The notes under the pieces were generated by a model. The model was not told where the DNA came from, made no database searches, and saw only the letters and a list, made by a program, of their open reading frames with translations. From Opisthocomus hoazin (taxonomy: Eukaryota > Chordata > Aves > Opisthocomiformes > Opisthocomidae), in assembly GCF_030867145.1 (NCBI RefSeq), contig NC_134422.1, positions 14,704,531-14,768,530 on the forward strand: a stretch of DNA of 64,000 nucleotides. Reading direction: 5' to 3'. Within the stretch, counting starts at the first letter, position 1. Each line of letters begins with the position of its first letter. Below, piece after piece: positions 38,101-53,100 of the stretch. A program made the translations under genes and the position numbers.

Positions 38101-41100
38101 GCTGCTGGCGTCCGACGGGAAGCTGGCAGAGGCGGGAGCAAGCTGCACCTGTGGAAGCTGACAAGGAGCTCCCCTGGGGTCCTGCCGCACTAAGCAAAGG
38201 TGGAAGCTTCAGCAAGCCCCTCTTAGTGACAGCTGTAACTCGCAGCAGAGCTCCCCTTCCCACTGCTTCTCTAAGGGGTAAAATTGTCTGGAGACAGAAG
38301 AGAGTGCTGCCCTCTGTTCTGGGGATTAGCTAAGCAGACAGACAGGGTTTAAAAGCCCTCAGGTCTCAGGTCTGCCATGCTAAAACCTGTATAGCGAGGT
38401 CTGACTGGCAGAACTCGGGATGGATGAAAATGTTTCACAGTGGTAGATACAGATGTAGGTCTGAATTTTGCTTATGGTTACTATTTTTAAAGACAGTCAA
38501 ATGTTTATTCAGGAACGTGAATGGAGAGGTAAAACATTCTTCTTAGATCGGCAGAAAAGCATTAAAGAAGAGCAGTTACAACATTATGCAAGTACGAAGC
38601 TGCACAGGGTACATATGGCTGTAAGGAGCAATGCTACTGTAATCTTCCTGGTAGCACTCCTATGGATTTGGCTGAAGTGCAGATTGAAGACACAGACATA
38701 AACCTGAACAACAAAAAAACGCACTTCAAGCTGTTACTAATGGCTGAGGGTATGCAGCATTGCAGCTACCAAGAAAACATAAAAAATTCATTTTGTCTCC
38801 AAACAGTATCATCAGCAGAGGTGACAATGCAAAGAAACGTTGCCTTTTACAACAGATTTATACTACTGACAGATGGCAGGCTGCGTTTTCTTTCAAAGCA
38901 CCCCAAGTATGTCTCAGTCCAACATGAAATGCAGCATTATGAACGGATTTGTGAAACGCTTTAATCAAGAACAACTGCTGCTCACTTGATACTACAATCA
39001 CACTTATCTACTACCACACATATAGTACTGTCAACTCACATCTCAACATAGTAGTAAAATGCTATTTTCCCTTTGCATAAGTTCTGCAAAGACCACAGAT
39101 GTAATGAAATGTTCACTGAACTTGTTTTTCCCAAAGAGGAGCTCTAACTTGCAATTCAACACTTTTCTGCCTAAAGAGACAGGACGGCTGCATACAGTTG
39201 AAACAAAATGCACCTTAAGAAGAATAAAGAAAGGAATGATGTCTGTTCTCTTCAGTAAAAACCTCTGTCCACTGTGCATAAGCTACTCAGATCAGTTGCC
39301 AGAACTGCCTAATGAAAAATGGTGCGTCAGGTAATATAGTAAATATATAGATCTCTATATATCAGAGCTCATTTATTTCATGTGAGGTACATTAGCAACA
39401 TTTACACAAAGTCACATAAACAAGCAGCTCCAAGGAATTCCCCAGAACATCATACAACTGTTTAAATAAATACCACAAAACGTTGTCCTGGCCTATTTGG
39501 ATACTTCCTTCTCACATAAAATCCCTCTTACCTTGTTAGCTCTTCACGTAGATTGTTGGGCTCTGATGAGTAAAACTTTACACGAAAATGCAGACAATAC
39601 GGTGGGCCAACTGCAAAGTAGAATTGATTCAAGACAACAGTAACAGTTACTGGATGAGACATTTTACTTTTTCATTACACAGAATCACATCATAGAACTT
39701 GACTGAAATTGCCTTAAGACCTTGTGGTAGGACAGAGCCAGGAATTCCTTTGTGACAGGGAAATGCATGAAAAACATCAGGGTGAAAGGACACTTAAATA
39801 CATGCACAAAATAGTTATGTATATTACAAGTCAATCCAGCAGTCATATCACATTAAGTTGATTTGTCTTGCCAAAAGCACACAAATCTAGGTTAATCCCT
39901 GTATGTAAGGACTCTATCCATCACCAAGAAAGCTGAGCATCTTGGCTCTGCAGTTGACCAAACCCCCAAGCACTCTGTTGGTCTCTGTAACGCCTTTCCA
40001 GGGCTCTGGGAAATACCCACTGCTGCAACTCAGACCTCTTTATCCCACAGAAATTTAGACATATTTAGGGGGATTTAACAGACCCTTCGGTGGAAGAATC
40101 ATCTCTTTTGGAAACCAAAGAGTTAATTCAGCAAAAAGATGGATTAACAGTTCTTTAAAAATGTGCAGCGCTCTGCTGATTCTTGCATCTGACAGGAGGA
40201 ATTTTCTCTCTCTCGGTGCCTCCAAAACCCCTGTTGTACTAACACAGCACCACAAATCCCTGAAGACTTCCCACAGTGGAGAGCAAGGAAGTTGCTAAAC
40301 GAAACTCAGCTGATGTCGCAGCTTACGCAAGCATGCACCACTGAAACAACGAGGGCGCACTAAACCCTTGTGCAGTAGGTAAGGACTTGGTGGGCCGAAC
40401 AGACTCCGGCATTTAGGGCTGCCTCAAGGCACGGAGGCTCCAAGAGAGTTTTCGCATAGTCAGGATAATGATCTGTAACACTAAAGCATCTTCAGCTGCC
40501 TCGATTCTATTTAAACTATAATTAATGAGCCTCTAACATGTTTAATTAAGGACATTAGACTAAAGTAATATGAGCTACAGAGGGATGAGGTTATTAAACA
40601 ATCAGCAGCTCCATGCCAAGTTTTTGTCACCGGGTCTTGACACTGCCTCCCACCACCCATTTCAACTCTCTGTGCCTCCTGTAAGTTCAATGTGAGATCG
40701 CAAGAGAAAACGGAAAGGACACTTACTTTTAACTTGCTTTTTAATGCTTTTTGTGTTGTCCAACCAATGCTGAAAAATAAATGACTTTCATTGAATTATC
40801 AATAAAGAAATCTCACAAAAAGAACAAAAAAGGAAGAAAAGCCCTATTTATTCGTGAAGACCATCTTGGAATAACAAGTAGTTTGTTAAAACAATCTAAT
40901 CCAAATCTTTCACAATTCACAGCTCTCTCCTAATCCTCATTGAAGATCCTTTCACTCAAAGTCTGTAATGCAAAATGTCAGTTATGAACAACAGAAACAT
41001 CCTGTAGTACCTTATTTAAAGCCAATCTTCAAGAAAGCATTATCTGCTCTAAAAAAAAAAAAAATGTACTGACAAACCACTTTAATTACTAAAATTTCCA

Positions 41101-44100
41101 TCCTGTCAAAACAAACAAAACAATTCACACGTTAGTAGGTCAGCCAGTGACAATGTGCCAGAGAGGCATAAATCATAGCTGGAGACTCTGGCACTCAGTT
41201 GTGTGTGATGTTTACTTGGGGTGGAAGGGGAGACACAGAATAAATATTGCTGGCTTTCAGGCATTTTCTTTAGATGACTCAAGTGTAGCAACAGCAAAGC
41301 TGTCTACATCCAAACATAAAGGTCAGCTCTACCTAATTCTCCAAAATCTATTCACAGGTGACATTAACAATTGTCACATGGGAGGACAGAAGTTACTGCC
41401 TCACCTACTAATGCTAATTATAACCTATATACAATTCGTGAAGCCAAAATAATGGCTTCACTTACACTGCATACAACAGCATGTGAAAAAAAGCTATAGA
41501 TGGCAAGTTGAGAGAAGCATCTACACCTATACGCTACGCTTCCTAAAATAACTGCATATACTCCCACCCCTGAATTCTAGTTTATACCAGAAATTAAAGC
41601 TGGGAAGTTAACACACAGCTAGCGGCAGAGACCTAATTCCCAGTGCTGTGCACAGTAAACAGCTCCCTCCTCCAAAGGAGGTGACTCAGTCCATCAGTAA
41701 ACACGGCACCCTATGCAACATCGCTGCACTGACTCAACAGCCAGAGCAAACCACCTAGCACACTGTGTCCTGCATGGTTCACAATGCTCAGGTAACACCA
41801 CCTCATCTGGTCAATCCCATATGTCACCTTGCAACCAATACAGATCAATTATACACTTAGCAACACTCCTTTCATCAAACCATGGGCCATGAAGTTCACA
41901 GCGGGCCCCACGGAGGACAGAAAAGCAAGAAAAGTATGAGAAAGAACTGTTATTTTCAGGTTGCAATGCCAAGCGCAAACACATTCCTGTCTTCAGATCA
42001 GCCCTGCCTTCTGCAGAGAGCGTGTAAAGCCAGCCTGTCACACAGCCAGGATATGCAGCGATTGATATATTAGCTGCAGATCAGAACAACTGAACCATCT
42101 ACTGCTGCTCTGCACACAGCTGAAAGTGCTCTCATTAGCTAATAAAACAAAGTAGCTACAGAAAGGCATTTGAAATGTATCTAATATATGTTTAAAATAA
42201 GGCAGGAAGCTTAAGGAAGAATGAAGCAAATATTTATGTCAACTTTGCTTACCCTACCAGTGAGATGGAGTTGAGCAATTTTTGTTTCTTTAAGAAAATT
42301 ATAATCTCTCTTCCTATTCCACAAACTCACTTGCTGGAAGAGATAATTCACTTACTCCTTCCTCCACCACAAAAATACACAAACTACCTACTTGGAGGCT
42401 TACAGGTGATTTAGACACAGGAATGGCAAAGAGAGACATTTCTAGGCTCCAGGGCTGGCTGTGCTCGCCTGTTTCATCTCCCTCCTGTTTTCTCTCATCT
42501 CCTCCACATTCCATGGGAAGGCAACTGAGAGGCCCGCGACAGGCACTGATAGCATTTTACTCTGCTCAGCTCTTACCCCCAGTGTCTACCAGGGCTCCAT
42601 CTGCATGGTGAGGGTGCGTGTGGAAGAAGAGAAACAGAACTGCTTTTAAATAAAGGGTGAGGAAGGAAAAAAATCAACAACAAAAAAACCCCCAAACCAA
42701 CACATGCATGGACACACACAGACGTCAGGAAACTTAAGATTTATTCCAAGTGATTAAAATGGAATTCAAGTGGACCTGGCAAAAAGTTTACATTTTGATG
42801 AGAGTTTGCTCAGCACAGTCTACTGCTGAAATCCAGAGATAAAAGTTTGCTAAACAAAAAGCAATATGAACAACAGACTGGACAGAGTACTGGAAGTCCT
42901 AACTAAAACAGTTTGCTGCTTCAAAAATAAGCCCAGCAACATTTCAAGAAGGTAGGGCAAACGAGTTCTTAGCAAAATAGTGAGGCTAAAACTGGTCCCA
43001 CATTTTACGGAATTAATGGGTGCTACTTAGTGCAATGCTATACAAATCATTTTCAGTATTAAGCACTGCATTAGGCAAAATTCATGTGCTGTACAATTCC
43101 ATTAGGAACAGCAAGTATTTCATGCTTGCAACCTGTACATTACAACTAGAAATTTGCCACCTGTTAAATGTCCAATGCCTCCTTACTAGAAACGTCCTTC
43201 CAGCATTGCTAGAGGGAAAGTCAAATAGCTCAGCAAGTTAACAACAATCTTCACCTTTCGTGTCACCAGACATGCCACGCTGTTCATTGTCAGTCTGAAT
43301 CAAAGCTACTTAAATTAACAACTGCCTGTTCCCTTGGCTGCCAGATCAAGTCTGATATATGGTGGACAATCTTGCAAATAAAATCCCTTTGCCACCTCCT
43401 GCCTCTTACTGGGAGGTAGAGGGAATAACCATCAGACTAGCAATGAACAAAGAAATCACATGAAAATGACAATTCTTTCACTTCGCTAATAACTAGTTCA
43501 AGAACTTCTTTAAGAAGACAGTACTTGAATCCTAGAACCCAAGAGGTCAGGAAGAGTCTGCATTAACCTGGGTTTAGTTCGTGTCCCCCCCGTCCCCCCC
43601 CCAGTCAAACTCAAACACCTAACCACTACTCACTTAAGCAGCTCAAATGAAGGAAAAAAAGCTATCCTTCAGTTGTTCAAAATGAATCTACTGAAAACAC
43701 CTTTGCAGTTAAAACAAGCAGGGATTTTTATTTTTTTATTTTTTTTTTAATTTAACTACATGCTGCTAGTTTGCCAGATTTTTTATATCATCAGGTGCAA
43801 TTAGCCAGTAGGGAAATATACTTAGATTTAATTTGGGTAGCAAAAATATTATCTCCTTCAGAGCCAGTGGACAGTTCTGTCCAGAGTAAAGGACTGCATT
43901 CTTAGGCTGTTTATTTAACAGGACTCCTGAATAATCTTCGACAAGTCACTTGATTAGTCTCTGCCTTTGTTTCCAGCTGCAGATTGGGTTTCTGCTAGAA
44001 TGTGCCAGCTCCTCTTTGCAAGGATGGCTGCCATCGCAACAGTTACTCATTTCTTAAAGCAATTACCTTCATTCAGCTCTTCTGGCAAAATGGAATCTTG

Positions 44101-47100
44101 TCTGCTTCCTTACACAGAGTGTAACATTAAAGTCCAGTTTAAACAGATTGTTATCTCTACTCTGCCTCTTTTCAGTCTCACATAGTTAAGGAAAGGAAAC
44201 AAACCAAGTTTGAAATTGCTTGTAGCTGGTAGATTGTGCAGTAACAAATACTCTATCAGGTGCTGTCTTGACTGGAAGCAACCATTTGCTGGACAAAAGC
44301 AAGCCATGAGCCATTACTGAGACAGAAAAGATTAACTCTTATTTCCCCATTTCAAGATGACATAATGTTATTTGATAACAGAACAGTAAGAAGAAAAAAG
44401 TTTACCACACAGATAGTTTCACTGGTTATAACTAACCCACTGTGAATTCTTACAGAATCTTAGACGAAAACGGACATGCTTCAGAAACCACATGGCAGAA
44501 ATTGAGTTGGGATACCTAAAATGCATAGTTCATTTTTTTCCTGAAGCAAAAAGATAAATGCAATGGAGCCACTCACTATCAATACACAACATCCTAGACT
44601 GTACATGCTTAGCACAGCTAACATGATTTTTATAAATATAAAATGGTATGTGATGGGCTGTCTTCTGATTTCTGTTGGTAGGAGGCATGCATAGTTCTGA
44701 ATGACATCCTTCTGTCAGTGTAATGGTCTTTTCCTCCCTAGTGTAAATGTCTCTGCAAGAGCTTAAAGATGGCTTTCACTACTAGAAACTGCAGCCCAGC
44801 AGCAGCTAATCCAGCTAGTCATGAAGTTTGCTTCAGGTCCTGAACACATGCTATTTTCTCAGAAGAGCATGTTCACTACTATTACAAGCTAAGCATAAAA
44901 CTCGACTGCAATAATTCTGAAAAGAAGCCATCAGGTTATAAGTGTGGTTTGGAGTGGATAACACAGTGTCCACAGCTGTCAGCTTCTTCCAAAACTTCAA
45001 GACTGGGGAGTTTTCTGCCATTGTACAAAGCTGTAGCAATTAACATGTCACCTTCAAATTGCTCTGGACTTAGACCCTCAGAGAAGTAAAGGAATATATG
45101 TCATCGCCTCCATTTCGTTATGTTGACCTCAAACAATTCAGGTATTTAGCTCGGCAGCAACTGTCTCTGCTTCCACTCTGCCATCCTAATCATGAAATAA
45201 TTCTGAAGCACACTTGAAACACAGGAACAACAAGGTCATACATCTAACAAATACAATAGACACACACGGTATGAAAACTCGGATGTCTTTCTACCTGGAG
45301 GCGTTGAGATAAGTGAATACAGGTTTAAGTTGCAAGGATACAGGACAGAGACAAGAATCCACTCCTTGCCTAAGGACTGACTTAGCTTGCAGCTGTTCTT
45401 GTGGGCAGGACGAAGTACTTGGCCATAAGAAGTAACCATGTAAAACTGCACAGCCAGCAAGTGAAAGAACTGTGGTTGCTTCTGACAAACAATGCCTTGC
45501 TTCCGTTTCTTACAAACATACAGCAAACTTCACAAACAAACTCAGGCTTCCAAGAACCCTCTGCTCAAACTGTCCAGTACATACAAACACATCCATACTC
45601 TAGCTGCAGGTCTGAGTCACAACCGATTTGAGCAAATCAAAGGTACACCGCTCTTGCTAAGATTATTTCCTAAGCAGACAGTAAAAAGATGACTTTTGCT
45701 AACGAGAAAGTTGATGGCATTGGCAAAGGGAAACTTTCTCTCTCTGCAGAACAAAGAGCAAAGCACACGCTCTAGTTTTGCCCCTTCCTCTATGCATCAG
45801 CAGCATCAAGAATTTCTACATTCTGCAACACAAGGTGCAACGGGAACAAGTGAAAGACGAGAAAGGAAGAGACTACAGCATTGTAGTATGTTAAGAATGC
45901 TCAAGGTGGAATTAAACTTGGAGTCACTTAAACTAACACACCACACAGCTTCTGCACAAAACATAACCAAAAAAATGCAGCTTTCTTCCAGCATTTTTGT
46001 CAATATTAAGGTTTAACTGGGGGGTGAGGGGGAGAGGAGCATTGCTACTCACCGCCACTTGTGCGGAATCCATGAACCTTAATCCAAAGTAGTCACTTTC
46101 TATAAGGTCCAGATGATACATGATCTGTTCAAACAGGAGCTGGCCTTTGGCTTTTTTCTGGAAATGCAAAAGGATTTAGTACTTAACAGGTATGATTATT
46201 GTAGCATCTACCATCTTCTAGGCATACTTTATATTGTAATTCCAAAAGTAAGAGAATCCCAAAAATTAAGCTTCTAAAACTATAACATGGAAATTATTTT
46301 TTTCTCTCATATTTTTTTGATGGCTGCTTTTCTGAAAGGCAAATGTACACCCCATTAGAAACACACATAACATCCTTAATGGACTTGCATAATGTCCTTT
46401 TTAGGAAAAGGTCAACACTGACTTGCATAAGACAGAGTGTTAAAACGTCATCTTAATCACTGTCCCTTTTAGGCTTTCCTTACTCACCGAAGTTCAATAG
46501 AACTGGAAATACAGCTAGTACAATTGCAATGACTAATGCACTGGAAACTTTTCAGAGCAAAGTACAGCAAATTGCTTACAAATTTACTACTGTTAGATAT
46601 CTAGGCAATTCATCAGTTTTGAAGCAGGTAGCAAAGCATATTGAATTAGGATATAGCATTCTATTAGCAAGTGTTTTTAACAACTGCCAGCAAAGAGTCT
46701 GGGGCAAGCCACTTCAACAAATAGTAGTTAGATAATGCAGAGTTTATAAAACTCACTTGTAGGTGCAAAAAGCCACTTCGTATGCTCATACATAATATAT
46801 GAAAAAACTCAGCTTTAGCCCCAAGTAAGCATCATTTTTACAGTGATGGTCTAAAAAATTAAACAGTTGTTTTTAGACAGAAGACATGTAAATAGCACTG
46901 GGCAGTTTCTACACAACATACATTTTTCATGCTATGAACTCCTTTATCGTAATACATTGAAAGAAAAGCTTAACAGTAATACCCGAGATGTCCAAATGTA
47001 ATATAAATGCATTAATAAATTAGTAGGTCAGAATATAAGTCACGGTGCTGAAAATAAGTATTTTTAAAGGCAAAGAAATGCAGAAAGGATTTATGCTTAC

Positions 47101-50100
47101 TCTGCAAGCAGTTTAAGGATTTCTCTATTTCCATAATGCTATTGTCTTGCACTCTTTTATCTTAATATTTATACATTCACAATATAGGATATGGGCTAAC
47201 TTTCTAGCATATTTTTTAGCAAGCTACTAATTAGCAGATTCAGTCCACCCCTCAAAATTCTGGGCCTGCCAGAATTTGTGTTCTCAGAAATAATCTGGTT
47301 TCATCTCCGAGTCATACCCATGTAAGTAAAGCATAATTTTTGCCACCTTCTTCTACCCTGGTCTGCAAATATTTTATATTCATCTTTGCAATCATAACCA
47401 TGGGTTCACTCGTTGCATTAGTTAAACCCAACATGGCACTCTGCAGCTCAAAGTAAAATCTCAGAAAAGCCTGTAAACTGAACCTGCCTGAGCAAGCTCT
47501 CCCACAGTTCTTTGCTTCCAAGCACTGGGGAGGTGGGGGGAACAGAAGGCACCTGGACCAGCCAGCAACTTCACACACACGCAGCACCTACACAGCGTTG
47601 TATAATGAAAACGCTGAGATGCAGACCTCATCAAACTCGTTCAGGGCAAGTTTTTTCTGTTGACTTCACGAAGAAGTACTTCTCAGGCAACAGCAGACTT
47701 CTTACATACCAGCAAGGCTCTCCTAACAGCAGCCTTAAAGCAAATCGCCTACGTATAAACCCACACATTTCTTCCACTATTTGAGCCTGTAGCCTCTTTC
47801 TTGAAAGATCAAGCATTCAACAGTTGATAATTTATCTCAGCGCAGGATCTCTTCTGCTTCAGCAGAAAGATATACTAAATCAATTCAGCATTTGCAACAG
47901 CAAAACTAGAAAAATGTTTCATTTTGCATGAAGCTTTCTGCACCTGGTCTAACACCACTGAAAAATCTGCCCTTATTGGGCAGAACATTTCTGATCCTTC
48001 TCAATTCCTCACCAAGTCGTCTCTTAAAACTGTAATTAACCAGTTATCTCAGCCACACTCCCTCCCAGGGATGGGCAGCGGAGCACTTTAACTCGAGCCT
48101 GGAATTACTACATGTGCTGCTCTCAGACTATCAACAACCAAAACTTACTACTGTCTAAAATTCTACGGCATCAAATTAGTTTCACAGCGCGTTTGCCGTT
48201 TCAGTAATCTCAGCAAAGGACTCAAAGATGAAGTGGACCCAGAATGATTGATGTGGGAGAAAGTGCCTGAAGAACAGTATCGGAGCCGCTCTGGAAAAGT
48301 TTGCAGGGCTGCTGGCTGTTTTCTAATTTAATTCACCAAGGCTGTCAACACAGAATTAATTATGCAGTACTTTGCATATGACTTCAACCACCAGTGGCTG
48401 TATTTGGTGCAAGTCAGCAAGAAGTTCACACGTGCTTTAACATTTAATCCAAATTCTTTCTTAAAGCCTTGCTGGAGTCCTCCCTCCTTGCATTTAAACA
48501 AACTGCAACCAAAAATCTTATTGCTTTGTAACCGGTCAACTTCTACAAATCAAAAATTAATTTATTTATATTCAATAAAACCATGATCTCAAGTGTTTTC
48601 GAAAGACACCGCAAAGACACACTTTTATTACATTTTGTGGTGAAAAATTACCCTAACTTTCTAACGGCAACATTCAACTTCAGTGACATTTTTATCCCGC
48701 TGCTACACCAGGCTTCCTCCCCACCCCCCCATTTCTCTTCCTTGCAGCAGAGCTCAGGTTACTCTCAAAGGATAAATATTTTCAAGCTGCTTAATGTTTA
48801 TCAATGAACTATTAACAACTCCACTCACAAGCAGTCCAGCCAGTGGCTGGTCCTCCCTTCAGGGCAGAAATTAAACTCCTCATGGGTTTGTAATTCTGCA
48901 AAACCTGACTACTCAATTACACAGCTTGCTATAACTCTGCAGGAGGCAACAGCAAACATCCCACAGCGGCAGAATGAACTACTGAGCTGGGAAACTTATA
49001 CAAAATATATCATTTATGTAGGGCATGTCATCTAGTGGTTTTGCTACACTTTGGAATGAGATAAAAGTACCTTTTGATCACTTTGGTATGAATCGTGCCC
49101 CCTGCCCCCCCCAATAGCAGCGATGCTCCCAAGTATGTCCTACTGACATCTCTCGCTGCTTTGCTGGCTGAGTAGCTGTGACGAAGGCTGGACTTAACCC
49201 GGTAGCTCAGCAGCACAGCTGGGTAAAGCCAGCTCTGGTGTCCACCTCCGCAGGCGGGTTTGTCCCTTCATCGCCGGGACAGGGTGATACGGAGACATCC
49301 ACCTCGGCTCAAGCTTCTCAGTCGCTGCCTAGAACTAGAGGGACAGCATTTATACCCTCTTCTCACGGTCTCGGAGATGAAGGTTATTTCACGGACACGC
49401 AGTCAAGAGCGTAAGCCAGCAACTCAGCGTTCCACAGCTCGCCCGTCTGATGTAAAAGCCATTTTCAGCCCTAGCAGCAGCCAGCACAGACCAGCTCTGG
49501 TGAAGCAACACGGGCTTCCAGCAGCCAGGGATCAGACCCTGGTGAGGGGCAGGCACCAGCTGAAATGGCTCCCCTTTTAAGTTTTCATCACGTTTTTAAT
49601 CACACTGAAGTACTTTAAACTTCCAAAACTTGAAAAAAAAATAAAACCAGAACCAAAAAGCCCAGCTAATGAATTTACTAAGTAAATGCTTAACAGAAAA
49701 CGATTTTTCTCCCGTTTCTTTTCTTTCTGAAGAAAAGGAGGTCCCTACACAAGATGAACTCTGAAAAAAAAGTTGAATAGGCTTCACCTTCATAGCACGA
49801 CTCATCCCTTGTGTCTTTGCAGCTGCACTTCTCTGTCAGAAGGCTTATTCAAATGATTATGTTAATATTGCTTATCAACAATAACTAACAGTAGCTATTA
49901 CCTTCAGTAGCTACTGGAGGGTGAAACCCTCCCTTCCTGGTTTCTGTTAACTCAGTAGGAGAGTTACCATTCCTATTCACACCAGTTTCCTCTGAAAGAC
50001 CCCGTTTATTCCTGGAGAAGCCAGGGACGCCTACTCACAGCTACCCAGCTGCTAGGGTGTCACCAGTGCAGGTCTGCAGACCACGGCAGTGCGGGAACAG

Positions 50101-53100
50101 CAGATCAGTATGCCCATTTTTTGTGGAGTTAATCCCCCTTCTCCCAAGTGACGCGTTTCAAAAAATAAGCCACGAAAAAGCTCCAACAGTGAGTTTTTAA
50201 AGGAAAAAGATTTAATCTCAATGTCATGAAAACAGTATCCATAGGTAACACCAAGATTTGCTGGAGAACTGGAGGGTTAAAACCCCTTATCTTTACACAG
50301 GAGTTTTAGAAGTACTCATTATTTGTATCACCCTGATCTTGTTATGGCTTTAAGTACGGACCTACAAACGGACTTGCTCCTCTCCTCAAACTCCAAGCAT
50401 CAATCTTTCAAATAACTTTTCCAAACTCTCCAGTCACTTTTCTCCTTCATCTAAAGATGCTACCAGCAGCAAAACACCAGCTCTGCTTTTCTCTCTGGTT
50501 TATCCCCAACCTTTGACAAACATGCGCCATATAGTCTTATACCAAGTAAAACGCCCTGTATGCTGGAAGGCTGCAGAGAATAATTTCTGCCTCCAGAGGC
50601 AGAGCTTGTCAGTTCTTCTATTTACTCAATCTGTCCCAAATATAAGAAGATAAGCATTTCGGATTAAACATTTTGTTCTGTCATTCTCTGGGGAAAGAAA
50701 AAAGCACCTCCCAAAAATCTTTCTAAAGAATTGATTTCAATACCTATTAACAACTGTATGCTTATTAGGATAGTGTATAGAAGGATTTTAACATTACGTG
50801 CTCAGGCTTCTTGACCCTATACTTAAAAAGGTAAAGATTCGAAACATTCATACTTGTCAGTTTGTTTTGCCAGAAGTCTCTTTATTTTTCCTCTCCCAGA
50901 AAGCTTATGTCTTCTGGTCACACATTTGATTTAATCCATTTCTGAGTCTATTTCCTAACACTCTTTCTGATACAGAATACAGCCAAACTGCTTGTCCAGC
51001 ATCAAGGTTTAGAGATTAAATTCCTCCCCCCAGTAGATTCTCAAACATTTCACTTTTATTTGGTGTTCCACCTGCAGGTTTCTCAGGAGCAGCCTGGTTA
51101 CGAGCCTATGTGAGCCTCAGCCTTTGACAGAGCTCTTTGCAGCGGCAGTTCAGCAGGAAAGCAAGGCTTCAGACAAAATTCACTGTTCCAAACCTTCGGG
51201 CAACTAAACCAGCCCGCAGCACCATGCCCAGAAACACTGCAGGACGCACAAATGACCCTGACAGCAGCCACCGCTCGCTTCCAGGGGCTCCCTTCCTCCC
51301 GATCCAACCCTGCCAGGGCATCGTGCGTCGCAGGAAACCGCAAATGCTCTCCTGCCGTTAACCCAGAGCGACGGGACTCCCAGCACGACGCGGTACCGGC
51401 ACTCTGCGATTCTGCTGCTGCTCAGAAGTGCCGAAATGAGTCGGCACGCACCGGGTGTGTCCTACATTCAGTCTCCATATGCATTTAAATCCGGCACCCC
51501 AGGAAGCACTGGATCAGCCTGCACTACGGCTGGATGCCCTTCCACCACGCAGGCAGCACCTCTGCTCTGCAACGCTCAGCTCGGGATTGATTTGTCCAGT
51601 TTCAGTCCCCTAAAGGTCTTTCAGTAGTTTCAGCAAATAGTCAAAAGCATTTCAATGATACACAACAAAGACCACACGGGAAAAAAGTTTTAATCAAAAA
51701 CTTCATAGTCTTAACACACATACACACAAGCAAATTTTTATTTACTCATTCCTTTTGCCAGCTGAGCTTTATTTTGAAAATTTAAAAAGCCAGCCTTGAA
51801 CACTAAAATTACTCATTTTATTCAAAAACTGATTTTCCAACATTTTTAGCATTATTAGATTTTCTTTTTAATCAGCACCTGTGCCACAGACAGCATTCTG
51901 TATTTCATATTTACAGCTACAAATATTCGGCAAGTAGCCACAAATATTCTACAAGCTCGTAAAAAAAAAAATAGAGTGGATTACTGAGTAAAAAAACTAT
52001 CACAATACATCTCTGATCTTGTAGTTGGATCTACACAGATCATCTCCCTTCACTCAAAAAGCCATCAGCACTCCTTAACAGTTTGCTGGCAACGTTTCTA
52101 GCATTCCAAATAAATTTCTCAATTTTATTTAAAATAATCATTATAAATACAGTCCTGTATCTTATTTTGTAAGCACTACTCCAAAACTGTAAACAGCTTA
52201 GCTAATTCCTGCTATTCTGCAGAGCTCTTGGAATGGTTTATGTAAGACCTTGTTTTAATGATACTTCATTATAATATGGACAAAACCCTCTCATTTTGCA
52301 ATCTCCATATTAAATTTCATGCATGCATAAGTAGGGAATATTCCAAGACGAAAAGCTACTCAAGAGAGCATCCATTCTCATAATTTGTGCCTTTCACCTT
52401 ATACCACCAGGAAGCTTTCGCCTAAAACTTAGGCTGCACGTACAGAAACTAGAATACAACTGACACTGTATTATCCATGGGAAGACTATGTAAATCGTGG
52501 GTTAAGCAGGGTCAGTTTTTTCTACCGAAACACCCCTGGCTTCCACAAAGTACAGTGCTGCTTCTGTAAGACCCCATACTTATTATCTGCTGCTATTCTA
52601 AGGCTGACCTTCTTCCCCCACAGAAAGCTATCCACCAATTTTAAAATACGTGCGTATTCTCAGTGCATCCCTGTAATTTAATTTGCGTTATTTATCTTAC
52701 CATTTTTCCCCTTTGTCCAGGTTAGCTTTTCGCTCTCCCAGTTATTACTCCAAGTAGCGCAGAATTGACTATCCACAACAAATACTCAATTTTTAGATCT
52801 TTTGATTTAAAAATCCTCTGGAGCTCTCCAGTACTCTAAATAGCACCTTATGGGACGTTCTTGACAAACATTTCTGTTCTCAAGTATTTCACAAGCTGTC
52901 AGTGACTCCAGTTACAAACAGCTTTCAAGGAAAAACACTGCTGTGATACCCTCTGACTCCCCAACCTGTCTTTCCCTGTGAACCATGACCACCAGAAGAG
53001 CCAATGTTCCAGCTGTTGAGGGGTTCCAGCTGTTGAGCCCAGACCGGTACGACCGAGCTGATGGGAGTCTTCAGGTACTGAACTGGGTCCGTTCATGACT

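Noticed and set aside
39675..39720. Possible CR1 tail (CACAGAATCACATCATAGAA)
   Set aside because: Too short and no adjoining CR1 body.
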